From positions 124,001-188,000 of the forward strand of contig NZ_JACJTQ010000003.1 of the NCBI RefSeq assembly GCF_014698735.1: DNA of 64,000 bases, in the 5' to 3' direction. Shown here one piece after another: positions 54,842 to 63,634 of the stretch (position 1 is its first letter; every line of letters begins with the position of its first letter). This stretch comes from Anabaena catenula FACHB-362. GTDB lineage: Bacteria > Cyanobacteriota > Cyanobacteriia > Cyanobacteriales > Nostocaceae. The translations under genes were made by a program, and so were the position numbers. The notes beneath the pieces were generated by a model, which had not been told where the DNA came from, searched no databases, and worked only from the letters and a program-made list of their open reading frames with translations.

Positions 54842-55555
54842 TCATTCAAAAACATAAGTTTTAATCTCTTTCTCTACTTGTTCACTAATAATCTCTGTTC
54901 CCATACTAGGTTGATCTAGATTAACCCTGATAAAGTTTGTTTGATCTACTTCTGTAAATTGTTTATCTTGATTGGAATCTTTAATAATTTTCAGAAAAAT
55001 TGCGTTTTGACTAGCAACCACTACCGAATTAACAATTTTGGTATTATTAGGGGTAATTTGCTGCAAATTTTTACCTGATAAATCAGAAATATAGCCAATA
55101 ATGGCATCTTGATTGTTGATTTGGTCATCTTTATTTGTATCTTGGTCAATAATTTGATATAACCAAAATCTTGTTGTTGGTTTTCCTGCTGATTTGATTT
55201 CCAATAAATCAAAAGAATTGATAATTGCTTTTTTATTTAATAAAAGATGATTTTCACCAGTTTTTTTATGATAAAAAATCATATTGTACAATCTATTACC
55301 TCTTTGATAAGAACGAGAAAGATTTAAATCAATTTCTTTCTCTTTATCCTGCTCAACGAGATTAACTGGAATCAGAATATAATCTGATGCTTCTTTAATA
55401 ATGAAATCACCGTAAATAATGTTTGTTTTTGGGTACAATTTTTCGGCTGCTTTTGCTGGTTGCGCTTTTCTATCAATTTTGGCTTCACAGGAAAAAGAAA
55501 ATGTAGCTAGAATCATAGCTGTTGTCATCTTCCACAACAAACGAGATTTTCTCAT
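54842..55555 (-). CDS. Predicted exported protein with calcium-loop-like segments
   Basis: The 237-residue protein has an N-terminal signal segment (LLWKMTTAMILATFSFSC) with a cysteine at about residue 23 that could be a lipidation site, although the lipobox is not perfect. Two Asp/Asn-rich loops, DQDTNKDDQINNQD and DSNQDKQFTEVD, look like dockerin or EF-hand calcium loops in the second half. No enzymatic motif is seen. It is probably periplasmic or membrane-anchored. No operon partner is seen; it converges with the alpha/beta hydrolase gene. Confidence 0.65.
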   Translation of the reverse strand: MRKSRLLWKMTTAMILATFSFSCEAKIDRKAQPAKAAEKLYPKTNIIYGDFIIKEASDYILIPVNLVEQDKEKEIDLNLSRSYQRGNRLYNMIFYHKKTGENHLLLNKKAIINSFDLLEIKSAGKPTTRFWLYQIIDQDTNKDDQINNQDAIIGYISDLSGKNLQQITPNNTKIVNSVVVASQNAIFLKIIKDSNQDKQFTEVDQTNFIRVNLDQPSMGTEIISEQVEKEIKTYVFE

Positions 55556-56112
55556 TCAAAGCTCCAGCATGGTAATAACTTGGATATGTTCCAACAACAA
55601 ATAAAATTATTTTAGAAAAAATACTATAAAAATCTAAAAACCTGGTCGAGGTTGACCAGGTTCTAGCGAATTCAGAAGTTTCAAATTGTTAAGGTTAAGT
55701 GAGTAATTGAAAGTCAATAACTAGGGTGGATGTTAAAACTGGCAAGTTCAGCATTTTATCCGTTTTTCCGCCTAGGGATTTGGCTCTACCTTGAGAAAAG
55801 GTGTTTTGGCCACTTTATTGTATCTGCTAAAACTTGCTTGGGCTGCTGACAGGGGACACTAAGTCATTGCCCGGTGGGTTGGTTGTGATTAGTTCTGTGT
55901 CCTTATGAATATAATTTAGCATTGGCTATTTGAGATGGAATCCTTTGTTTACTAAACTTGATGTTTTGTTTCATTTAGCAACATAAATAAAAAAATACCC
56001 TATCGTTTTTAGGGCAGGGGGTAGGGAGCAAGGAGAGGAAAAGGAGTTTTGATTCGGTGAAATTGGATAATTTATTTTTTGGAGTTCCCTAATCTGAGAA
56101 TCTTAATCCTAA
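55556..56112. other. Intergenic region, 557 bp
   Basis: A perfect 9-bp hairpin, AACCTGGTC (55639-55647) and GACCAGGTT (55654-55662), lies about 85 bp upstream of the exported-protein gene. The rest shows no gene; a GGCAGGGGGTAGGGAGCA low-complexity piece lies near 56013-56035. Confidence 0.5.
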
Positions 56113-57072
56113 TCACCAATTCCACATAACTGATTGTTCATCAAGATGGTCGGTGACAATGCGTCCAATCTTATCTATTTCTGCCAGTGCCTCAGCAGAA
56201 AGTTTAATTTCTAATGCTTGGGCGTTGGCTATTGCTTGCTCAGGATAACGCGCTCCAACGATCGCATTTGTTTGGGGTTGGGCAATTAACCACGCCAGTG
56301 CTAACTGAGCTAAACTACAATTATGGTCTTCGGCTATGGGGCTAAGTTCGTTTAAGGCTTGTTGAGCGCGTTCAAAGTTTTCGTCTTGAAATAATTTATT
56401 TTTAGCTCGGTTATCAGCTGGATCAAATTTATGCCCAGACAGAAATTTACCGGTTAACAATCCCTGGGCTAAAGGTGAATAAGCTAATATTGAAATGTTG
56501 TTTTCAACACAATAGGGCATAGCATCTTTTTCTACTTGCCGCCAAAATAAAGAATAGGCTGGTTGTAAACTATCAATCCGTCCATATTGGGCTGCTGCTG
56601 CTAATTGGTCACGAGAAAAGTTAGAAACTCCAATGGCTCGAATCTTACCTTGTTCTTTGAGGTGATTGAAGGCGCTCATGGTTTCTGCAATTGGGACAAT
56701 TTCACTATTGAATGCACCGGCAGGCCAATGAATTTGATAAAGGTCGATGTAGTCTGTTTTCAGATTTGTTAGGGAACGTTCACAAGCTTCTATTACTTGT
56801 TGATATTTGAGATGATTTGCAAAAACTTTTGTGGCATATTCCACATTATCTCGCACATCAGCTAGAGCTTCAGCTACAATCTTTTCAGAATGTCCATCAC
56901 CATAAACTTCAGCGGTATCGATGGTGGTGATTCCGGCTTCGTAGGCGGCACGGATGGTTTGAATGGAGTCGGTATCTTCAATTCCCACCCACATTTTTTT
57001 TCCGGCTTGCCAAGTTCCCATGAGGATGGGTGTGATTTGTACGGTTGATGTACCCAGTGTGCGTTTTTTCAT
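56113..57072 (-). CDS. Aldo/keto reductase
   Basis: The 319-residue protein has the complete catalytic tetrad: D52 (TTIDTAEVYG), Y57, K82 (YATKVFANH) and H115 (YQIHWPAG). GVSNFS follows in the middle and a SPLAQGLLTGKF NADPH-site segment after it. It reduces carbonyl compounds with NADPH; the natural substrate cannot be told. It is 79 bp from the divergent DUF1802 gene, so the two may share a control region. Confidence 0.92.
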   Translation of the reverse strand: MKKRTLGTSTVQITPILMGTWQAGKKMWVGIEDTDSIQTIRAAYEAGITTIDTAEVYGDGHSEKIVAEALADVRDNVEYATKVFANHLKYQQVIEACERSLTNLKTDYIDLYQIHWPAGAFNSEIVPIAETMSAFNHLKEQGKIRAIGVSNFSRDQLAAAAQYGRIDSLQPAYSLFWRQVEKDAMPYCVENNISILAYSPLAQGLLTGKFLSGHKFDPADNRAKNKLFQDENFERAQQALNELSPIAEDHNCSLAQLALAWLIAQPQTNAIVGARYPEQAIANAQALEIKLSAEALAEIDKIGRIVTDHLDEQSVMWNW

Positions 57073-57151
57073 GGTTTTTCTCGAATTTATTTCCCTGACT
57101 AGTTTTATACTTTAACCGTCTTAGACTGAAATTAAATCAGAGTCAAAGTAG

Positions 57152-57751
57152 ATGCTCATGGAATTGACTACCACTTTTTATGCTCTTAAAGAATGGGCTG
57201 TAGCCGTAAATGCTTTGGAATACGGCCAAACGATTATGCTGCTTCGTAAAGGCGGTATTCATGAACGGAAGGGACGCTTTCAAGTTGCCCATGAGCAGGT
57301 TTTGCTCTACCCTACTTACGAGCATCAACAATCTTTCATGCTCAAAGCTGAATATGCGAATCTTGTCTATCCAGTCACTTCAGGTTGGCATCCAGACACA
57401 ATTCGCATCGGTAGTTGGGCAGAAATTACGGATATTTTACCAGTTGAGGATGAGTCTATTGTTGCTAATTTACTTCCCTTTCATATTTGGAATGAGTCTT
57501 TTATTAGCGATCGCTTAAAATGGAAACCACGTCAGCCGTTATATATTCTCTTGTTACGTACTTACAAGCTACCCCAAGCGCAGGATATTCCTTATCTGGC
57601 TGAATACGGTGGTTGTAAATCCTGGATTGATTTAGATCAACAGGTGCGGTTACAAGGCTCTCAACCAGTTTTATCAGATTCTGTCTACACTCAACTAGTT
57701 GAGACTATTCGCGGGATTATTGGTGATAAGTTGTACGCTGCATCTTTTTAA
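57152..57751 (+). CDS. DUF1802 family protein
   Basis: The 199-residue protein matches DUF1802 as I recall it. It begins FYALKEWAVAVNALEYGQTIMLLRKGGIHE, then FQVAHEQVLLYPTYEHQQ and a late PLYILLLRTYKLPQ followed by GGCKSWIDL. Proteins of this family occur in cyanobacteria and some other bacteria without known function. The early KGGIHE segment suggests a nucleotide or nucleic-acid fold, but this is not established. An ATG three codons in (57158) is an alternative start. Confidence 0.82.
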   Translation: MLMELTTTFYALKEWAVAVNALEYGQTIMLLRKGGIHERKGRFQVAHEQVLLYPTYEHQQSFMLKAEYANLVYPVTSGWHPDTIRIGSWAEITDILPVEDESIVANLLPFHIWNESFISDRLKWKPRQPLYILLLRTYKLPQAQDIPYLAEYGGCKSWIDLDQQVRLQGSQPVLSDSVYTQLVETIRGIIGDKLYAASF

Positions 57752-58280
57752 GCAGCCATCATGAACTGCGTACACCAGAACACATGAAAAAAAACTTCTT
57801 ATTCCCCTCCTCGCTTGCGGGGAGGGGTTAGGGGTGGGGTCTTATTTTCAAGTCAGGTGTTGGGGTAAAGCAAATGCGGAGAAAAGTTTGATAGTATCGT
57901 ATTTGCTCAGACGCTTTTTGCAAACTCAATCAAGTTTTTGGATGTTGTTCTGATTGTTTTATTAAAGAATTCAATAATCAAGATTGCATCATCATCAATT
58001 CGATAAATGATCCTCCAGTTTTTATCTGCATCTCGAATACTTAATTCATGACAGTGAGTCCTATACTTGGCATAGGGCGTGAATGTGGCAACCCAAGGGA
58101 TTCACTTTCCTGCAATTGCCTGAGCAGAACACCCGCTTCTATTCGCGCTTCTTGACTGAAAGGTGGGGTTTTATTAAATTCTATTTAACCACTGTTTTAG
58201 ATTTTGATATGATATATCATCAAGGCTACACGAGATAGCTAACAACTTATCAGTCTGCATTTACCACAACTAGGGAATCA
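57752..58280. other. Intergenic region with hairpin repeat and toxin remnant
   Basis: A CCCCTCC...GGAGGGG hairpin near 57805-57830 (tip GCTTGCGG) belongs to a common intergenic repeat. The broken RelE/HigB-like frame fills 57907-58184. The remaining bases upstream of 58287 probably hold the promoter of the membrane-protein gene. Confidence 0.55.
57907..58184 (-). pseudogene. Frameshifted RelE/HigB (phage Gp49-like) toxin remnant
   Basis: On the minus strand one frame reads FSQEARIEAGVLLRQLQES...LGLPHSRPMPSIG. After a frameshift near 58065-58080 a second frame gives CHELSIRDADKNWRIIYRI, then IEFFNKTIRTTSKNLIEFAKS to a stop at 57907-57909. Together these make the usual order of Gp49-like RelE toxins. 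A stop codon precedes the first part and no start is seen, so the gene is dead at two places. No antitoxin gene is visible beside it. Confidence 0.7.
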
Positions 58281-58286
58281 GTGACT

Positions 58287-59249
58287 ATGAAAACATCTAA
58301 AAGTTTTACTACTAAGCCTTGGTGGAAGATATATAGTCGTATTAAAGGTAGGGGAATAGAACAAACAAAGGAACAAACCATAAATAACTTAGTAGTATTT
58401 TATTTGTTCTGTATTGGTCTTACTGTTTTCTTAGCAGCAATTAATGTTTGGGATTTCCCAATTAAACAGGGTCTTCTAGGGCTACTTTCTGGTATCCCAT
58501 TCTTCATCTTGGGTTATGACTTCATCAAAGATGTAATAGCGACCGAATTTGATGCTGCCATTAAAAACATTGAGAAACGCTTAAAAAATGAATTTCAGCA
58601 GGAAATAAAAGAACTTCAGAACCAACATCAATCATTTTTTGACAGAAAATATATGTCCTATATAAAGCAATCTCTGCAAGAGGATACGCTAAAACTTAAA
58701 CGCGTTACCTTAGAATTGAAAGAAGAATTTGCTGAAAATCCAGATGAATTTCATAAAAATTTAGATGAGGAATTTCAAAATAGTAAAGATTCAATAAAAG
58801 TAAGAAGCATTATCCACGATTTAAATAATAATGACGAATTTTTACAGAACCTAGCCGTAAGAGGCATCATAGATGGGCTTGCCTTAAAAGATGAAGAGAT
58901 TAAAAAAAGAGTTAATATAGAAGGTGATCTCTATCAACTGAGACTCGATATATATGTATATCTAAGTGCTTGGTTAATTTGCAGCATTGATAATGATCTT
59001 GGCTCATTTATGCCAATAGATCCCATTGGCATGGGATACAAGAATGAAAATGATAAACCTGATAAAAAAAGTTATGAAAAAGTTATTACCGCAATTGTGA
59101 AGCTTATTGAATCTGAAAAATTCACAGAACTCACATATTACCCAGATAGTGATCCTTTATCTTGTAGTCTTACAAGGACTAGAATCGTCAATTATTTAAC
59201 AAAATTAATTGATCTAATTGATAAATATTATGATAGTACGTATATCTAA
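58287..59249 (+). CDS. Unknown protein with two membrane helices and coiled coil
   Basis: About 320 residues from the ATG at 58287. A GTG at 58281 is an alternative; AGGGA at 58272-58276 suits either. Two membrane helices lie near 38-58 (VVFYLFCIGLTVFLAAINVW) and 64-86 (GLLGLLSGIPFFILGYDF). A charged coiled coil (about 92-165) and a soluble C-terminal part of about 150 residues follow. I do not recognise it. The AT-rich, Lys-rich composition differs from its neighbours, and it sits beside a broken toxin and another orphan gene, so it may be horizontally acquired. Confidence 0.65.
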   Translation: MKTSKSFTTKPWWKIYSRIKGRGIEQTKEQTINNLVVFYLFCIGLTVFLAAINVWDFPIKQGLLGLLSGIPFFILGYDFIKDVIATEFDAAIKNIEKRLKNEFQQEIKELQNQHQSFFDRKYMSYIKQSLQEDTLKLKRVTLELKEEFAENPDEFHKNLDEEFQNSKDSIKVRSIIHDLNNNDEFLQNLAVRGIIDGLALKDEEIKKRVNIEGDLYQLRLDIYVYLSAWLICSIDNDLGSFMPIDPIGMGYKNENDKPDKKSYEKVITAIVKLIESEKFTELTYYPDSDPLSCSLTRTRIVNYLTKLIDLIDKYYDSTYI

Positions 59250-59302
59250 TAAATTTTAGAGAATATTGTAAAAGTTGTTGATGATGTATCAAAATTTTTT
59301 TT

Positions 59303-59334
59303 ATCCCCCCTATCTTCGGGATGTTAGGGGGGAT
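59303..59334. repeat. GC-rich hairpin downstream of the membrane-protein gene
   Basis: ATCCCCCCTA (59303-59312) and TAGGGGGGAT (59325-59334) are perfect arms around 12 bases. It lies 53 bp after the stop of the membrane-protein gene. There is no T tract after it, so it is an intergenic palindrome with possible transcript-end function. Confidence 0.55.
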
Positions 59335-59548
59335 ATAGATACAATCAGAGATTTTACAAATGTCCTCTTAGTATAGCAATGGACAGGGTGATTAGGACAT
59401 CAATTAATGATAAAACTCAGGTTACAAAAAGGGTTTTACTCCGGAATTATGACTCCTGCTATATGCTACAAGATTGGGGATAATGCCGAATAATTCATTC
59501 TGCTTTGGCAAGTCAAATGAACAAAGTAACTCTGGAGATTTTTAACAA

Positions 59549-59815
59549 TTAAGTTTTTGGTTTTTTGTTTACATTATCAGAGTCAAAATTTATTTGTTGA
59601 CTTGCCAAAGCCTTATTTATGCTTTCCTTGTATTCATCCAACTTCTCCGCAACCATGTCAATTGTCTTCTTATCATCTGTAACTTTTGACGCTAAATGGC
59701 TAAGGTTTTTAATGTCTTGAGGTTTAGGGTTTAGACTCTGGATACTCTCGTCTACAATTTTAAAAACTGTAACAATGAAATTCTTAGCCTTTGTCTTCTT
59801 ATCATCGGAAGCCAT
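59549..59815 (-). CDS. Hypothetical small charged protein, 88 residues
   Basis: A Lys/Asp-rich soluble protein with a probable helix (KAKNFIVTVFKIVDESIQSL) and a second helical stretch (MVAEKLDEYKESINKALAS). A start ATG at 59815 follows an AGGATAAT sequence. It is convergent with the larger membrane-protein gene and has a similar AT-rich composition. No family is recognised. The two genes could be a unit acquired together, but this is only a guess. Confidence 0.5.
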   Translation of the reverse strand: MASDDKKTKAKNFIVTVFKIVDESIQSLNPKPQDIKNLSHLASKVTDDKKTIDMVAEKLDEYKESINKALASQQINFDSDNVNKKPKT

Positions 59816-59973
59816 ACAATTATTATCCTGAAATAAGACATTTAATCCTTCAAAGGAGGGTTTTAAACATCAGGATAATTTATATTGATTTATCAAAATT
59901 TAAATAAACACAGCAGATAGGTGTAATAATTAAGTGCGATAGAGCAAGGGGTGATTTGTCAGTTCGCTAATCT

Positions 59974-60069
59974 TGTAGGTTGGGTTGCGTTCCTTAACCC
60001 AACATTAACATTATCGCTGTTGTTTGTTGATAAATTTGTTGGGTTTCATTTTATTCAACCCAACCTACA
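59974..60069. repeat. 96-bp inverted-repeat element with TGTAGGTTGGGTTG arms
   Basis: Perfect 14-bp arms lie at 59974-59987 and 60056-60069. Inner CCTTAACCCAAC and GTTGGGTTTC parts add a second nested pairing. It is the same class as 39481-39580 (12 bp of arm in common) but has a different interior. No coding capacity is seen. Confidence 0.7.
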
Positions 60070-60110
60070 GTGCTTGTAAAATTTAAACAGCAAAAAATTC
60101 CGCCATTCTT

Positions 60111-60272
60111 ATGAATGAAAAACCCCAAACTGACAAAGACAAGCTACAGGCAATTGATATTATAAAAAATAAAGAAACAGAAAACGAAAAAGTTCTATGT
60201 TCTCATTGTCAGCGCACTGCTACGAACGGTATTAAATGTAAAGGTATTTGTGTAGCTGATAATGACTATTAG
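60111..60272 (+). CDS. Small Cys-rich cyanobacterial protein, 53 residues
   Basis: The ATG at 60111 opens a 53-codon frame. After a polar N-terminal half it reads LCSHCQRTATNGIKCKGICVADNDY, with cysteines spaced C-x2-C and C-x4-C, fit to bind zinc. I recall near-identical C-terminal segments in other cyanobacterial small proteins, which supports a real gene. Function unknown. It lies in the gap downstream of clpC. Confidence 0.65.
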   Translation: MNEKPQTDKDKLQAIDIIKNKETENEKVLCSHCQRTATNGIKCKGICVADNDY

Positions 60273-60329
60273 GGTATGAATTCTATCGCTCTTGAAGATT
60301 AAACCTATCGGAAACTTTAAGTTTTTTTG

Positions 60330-60358
60330 AGAAAAAGCAAAAGGGTAAAGGTTTACCC
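60330..60358 (-). terminator. Rho-independent terminator for clpC
   Basis: GGGTAAA (60343-60349) and TTTACCC (60352-60358) form a 7-bp stem with a two-base loop. On the minus strand it is followed by TTTTGCTTTTTC. It lies about 50 bp past the clpC stop, a good fit to an intrinsic terminator. Confidence 0.6.
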
Positions 60359-60409
60359 CTTACCCTCTGAACCAATTAGTTTTGAGATGGTATTTAGAAT
60401 TAACCCGCG

Positions 60410-62854
60410 TTAGCTCACAGTCAGCAATTCGCGTGTTTCTGTTTTTCTGACTACCACCTGACCATCATCATCAATATCAACAATGGCTGTATCTCCATCT
60501 ACAATTTGACCAGATAGAAGTGCTTCAGCCAGGGAATCTTCTAACAGGCGCATAATTGCTCGGCGTAACGGTCTAGCGCCATAGCTGGGGTCATATCCTT
60601 CGGTTACTACCCGGTCTTTAAAGCTTTCGGTGACTTCGAGTTTAATTCCTCTATCCGTCAAGCGACTAGCAACATCGAGAAGCATAATATCAGCAATTTG
60701 CTTGACTTCAGCTTTGTTAAGTTGAGTGAAGACGATAATATCATCAACACGGTTGAGGAATTCTGGACGGAAGTAAGCTTTCAGTTCTTCATTGACCAAG
60801 TTGCGAATGCGGTGATAACTAGCGTCGGCTTGATTATCAAATTCAAAGCCTAAACTCATACCGCCTTTCTCGATTACCTTAGAACCAATATTAGAAGTCA
60901 AGATAATCAATGTATTCTTGAAGTCCACTTTCCGACCTTTTGCATCGGTGAGGTGTCCGTCATCTAAGATTTGCAGCAGCATATTGAATACATCGGGGTG
61001 CGCTTTTTCGATTTCGTCGAATAGCAGCACTGTGTATGGTTTGCGCCGGACGGCTTCGGTTAGTTGTCCACCTTCGTCGTAGCCAACATAACCTGGAGGT
61101 GAACCAATCAACTTAGAAACGTTGTGGCTTTCCATGTATTCGGACATATCCAAGCGAATCATCGCCTCTTCGGAACCGAAGAAGTAAGCGGCTAATGATT
61201 TCGCTAATTCAGTTTTACCAACACCTGTGGGACCGGAGAAGATAAAGCTGGCTATGGGGCGGTTAGGACTCTTTAAGCCAACACGGGCGCGACGAATAGC
61301 GCGAGAAACAGCGGTGACGGCTTGTTCTTGACCAATTAGGCGTTTATGTAGGGTGTCTTCTAGGTGTAACAGTAACTCTGATTCTGATTCTGTCAGTTTG
61401 TTAACTGGTACGCCTGTCCAAGAAGCTACAATTTGGGCGATATCTTCTTCGTCTACAATGGGGGCTTTAGCGTTTTGCTGAGTGTCCTCGGTGTAGAGTC
61501 TACCTTGAATTTCTACTTCTTGGTCACGCAGTTTACCAGCCTTGTCAAAGTTTTGAAGTCTAACTGCTTCTTCTTTGGCTTTGGTGACACCAACTAATTC
61601 GCGTTTGAGTTCTTTGTTGGTGGAAGTGCGAGAGTTACGCAAGCGGACGCGGGAACCAGCTTCGTCAATTAAGTCTATGGCTTTATCTGGTAAGAAGCGA
61701 TCGCTAATATAACGATCTGACAACTCAGCAGCAGCTACTACCGCAGCATCAGAAATATGTACTTTATGGTGCTGTTCATAAGCTCCACGCAAACCATAGA
61801 GAATTTGGATAGTTTCTGCTACCGATGGTTCTCCGACCAAAATTGGTTGAAAACGACGCTCTAAGGCTGCATCACGTTCGATGTGTTGACGGTATTCATC
61901 CAAGGTGGTAGCGCCGATACATTGGAGTTCACCTCGTGCTAAAGCTGGTTTGAGGATGTTAGCTGCATCTAAACCACCTTCTGTACCACCCGCACCGACT
62001 AAGGTGTGAATTTCGTCTATGACGAGGATGATATTGCCTTCTGTGCGAACTTCCTCCATGATTTTTTTGAGACGTTCCTCAAAATCCCCACGAAAGCGAG
62101 TTCCCGCAACGACAGAACCCATATCCAGACTGATGACTTGCTTGTTGAGCAAAACTTCAGGCACATCTTGGTTGATGATACGTTGAGCTAGACCTTCTGC
62201 GATCGCAGTTTTACCAACGCCTGGTTCCCCAATCAAGACTGGGTTATTTTTGGTGCGGCGACCAAGAATTTGCACAGTTCGTTCAATTTCTTTTTGACGA
62301 CCAACTACAGGGTCAAGCTTGCCTTCCTGAGCCAGTTTGGTGAGGTTTCTGCCAAACTCTTCTATGGTTAAGTTTTGAGTACGCTTGGAACTCTTCCCTC
62401 CGCCCGCAAAAACGGTCACATCTTCACCCAAACGGCTAATTACAGCCGAGCGGATAGCGTGTAAATCAACTCCCAGATTTTGTAGTACTTTGGCGGCGAC
62501 TCCTTCCCCAGCCTCTGTTAAACCTAACAATAAGTGTTCAGTGTTTATGTAGTTGTGTCCCAGGCTATGAGCTTCTCTAAATGATTGCTCAAAAAGGCTT
62601 TTTACTTTGGGTGTAAATGGGATTTCTGGTGGGACAAAACCAGAACCTCGGCCAATAATTTTTTCTACTTCTCGACGTGCATCTTTGAGGTTAACGCCCA
62701 ACTCAGCCAGCACTTTAGCAGCAACCCCAGTTCCTTCTCCCATCAAACCCAGGAGAATTTGTTCCGTTCCTACAAAGTTGTGTCCCAGACGGCGTGCTTC
62801 CTCCTGAGCTAACATAATTACCCTAATGGCTTCGGAAGTGAAGTGTTCAAACAT
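60410..62854 (-). CDS. clpC: ClpC, Hsp100 chaperone subunit of the Clp protease
   Basis: The 814-residue protein has two Clp_N repeats ([22 protein letters not shown] and [21 protein letters not shown]). AAA domain 1 has Walker A K215 in [15 protein letters not shown], and a UVR motif in the linker reads [19 protein letters not shown] domain 2 has K547 in [12 protein letters not shown] and a C-terminal [24 protein letters not shown]. It unfolds proteins with ATP and feeds them to ClpP; in cyanobacteria ClpC is essential and works with ClpP3/R. Length and motifs are normal. A terminator-like hairpin follows, and the gene is divergent from the DUF3288 gene. Confidence 0.97.
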   Translation of the reverse strand: MFEHFTSEAIRVIMLAQEEARRLGHNFVGTEQILLGLMGEGTGVAAKVLAELGVNLKDARREVEKIIGRGSGFVPPEIPFTPKVKSLFEQSFREAHSLGHNYINTEHLLLGLTEAGEGVAAKVLQNLGVDLHAIRSAVISRLGEDVTVFAGGGKSSKRTQNLTIEEFGRNLTKLAQEGKLDPVVGRQKEIERTVQILGRRTKNNPVLIGEPGVGKTAIAEGLAQRIINQDVPEVLLNKQVISLDMGSVVAGTRFRGDFEERLKKIMEEVRTEGNIILVIDEIHTLVGAGGTEGGLDAANILKPALARGELQCIGATTLDEYRQHIERDAALERRFQPILVGEPSVAETIQILYGLRGAYEQHHKVHISDAAVVAAAELSDRYISDRFLPDKAIDLIDEAGSRVRLRNSRTSTNKELKRELVGVTKAKEEAVRLQNFDKAGKLRDQEVEIQGRLYTEDTQQNAKAPIVDEEDIAQIVASWTGVPVNKLTESESELLLHLEDTLHKRLIGQEQAVTAVSRAIRRARVGLKSPNRPIASFIFSGPTGVGKTELAKSLAAYFFGSEEAMIRLDMSEYMESHNVSKLIGSPPGYVGYDEGGQLTEAVRRKPYTVLLFDEIEKAHPDVFNMLLQILDDGHLTDAKGRKVDFKNTLIILTSNIGSKVIEKGGMSLGFEFDNQADASYHRIRNLVNEELKAYFRPEFLNRVDDIIVFTQLNKAEVKQIADIMLLDVASRLTDRGIKLEVTESFKDRVVTEGYDPSYGARPLRRAIMRLLEDSLAEALLSGQIVDGDTAIVDIDDDGQVVVRKTETRELLTVS

Positions 62855-63085
62855 AGCGGGTTCTTGCTCCCTTGCTGCTTGTACTGTGGGTGAGATAAAT
62901 TCACCCTCATGTAAAGTTTCTTGTATTTTCTTAAAGATAATGTATCTTTATTTAAGATTGAATGGCAGTGGTGAGAGCCGTATGAGCTAGGGTGTGGTTG
63001 CCGTCACTCACCAATCAAGGCGCAATTGGGATAATCTGAAGCCTTTGATCTTGATGACTCCTAAATCCTAACAGTTGTAAGAATT

Positions 63086-63382
63086 ATGACAGAATCTTCA
63101 GGAAATAAAGATCAACAACATCCCTTATACAATCGGGATCGCCCCTTTATTGATATTTTACTCTCTCAAGAGGCAACGGACTACAATTTGGCCGAATTGG
63201 CTAGGCTGAAAATTCGCTATCAAGGCTTTCCAGGCGCACGGGACATCCAAAAAGACCTAGATAAAGTTTTGCAACGCTGGGGTTTAACGGAAACTGAACT
63301 GTTGGAAAAAACTCGCCAGTTGCACGAAGTGGGCGGAATTTATAAAAGTCGCGGCAAAAAAGAAGAGCAAGATTGGAATTAG
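63086..63382 (+). CDS. DUF3288 family protein
   Basis: The 98-residue soluble protein has the pattern I recall for cyanobacterial DUF3288: QQHPLYNRDRPFIDILLSQEATDYNLAELARLKIRYQGFPGA, then LDKVLQRWGLTETELLEKTRQLH. It is mostly helical. The function is unknown. It is divergent from clpC, with 231 bp between them, and is directly followed by the second heptamer tract. Confidence 0.8.
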   Translation: MTESSGNKDQQHPLYNRDRPFIDILLSQEATDYNLAELARLKIRYQGFPGARDIQKDLDKVLQRWGLTETELLEKTRQLHEVGGIYKSRGKKEEQDWN

Positions 63383-63560
63383 TCATTGGTGATTGGTGAT
63401 TGGTGATTGGTGATTGGTGATTGGTGATTGGTGATTGGTGATTGGTGATTGGTGATTGGTGATTGGTGATTGGTGATTGGTGATTGGTGATTGGTCATTG
63501 GTGATTGGTGTTGGCGGTAGCCTGCCGTTAGGCATATGGTCATTGGTGATTGGTCATTGG
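63383..63560. repeat. Second heptanucleotide STRR tract (TGATTGG)
   Basis: Starting at the DUF3288 stop, about twenty TGATTGG units run to about 63515 with a few TCATTGG units after. A GGCGGTAGCCTGCCGTTAGGCATA piece interrupts near 63511-63538. CCGCGTCCCCGCGTCTCC-type units follow to 63655. Confidence 0.92.
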
Positions 63561-63634
63561 AAACTCTTAATTTTCTCCGCGTCCCCGCGTCTCCCTATCT
63601 CCCTATCTCCGCGTCCCCGCGTCCCCGTGTCTCC

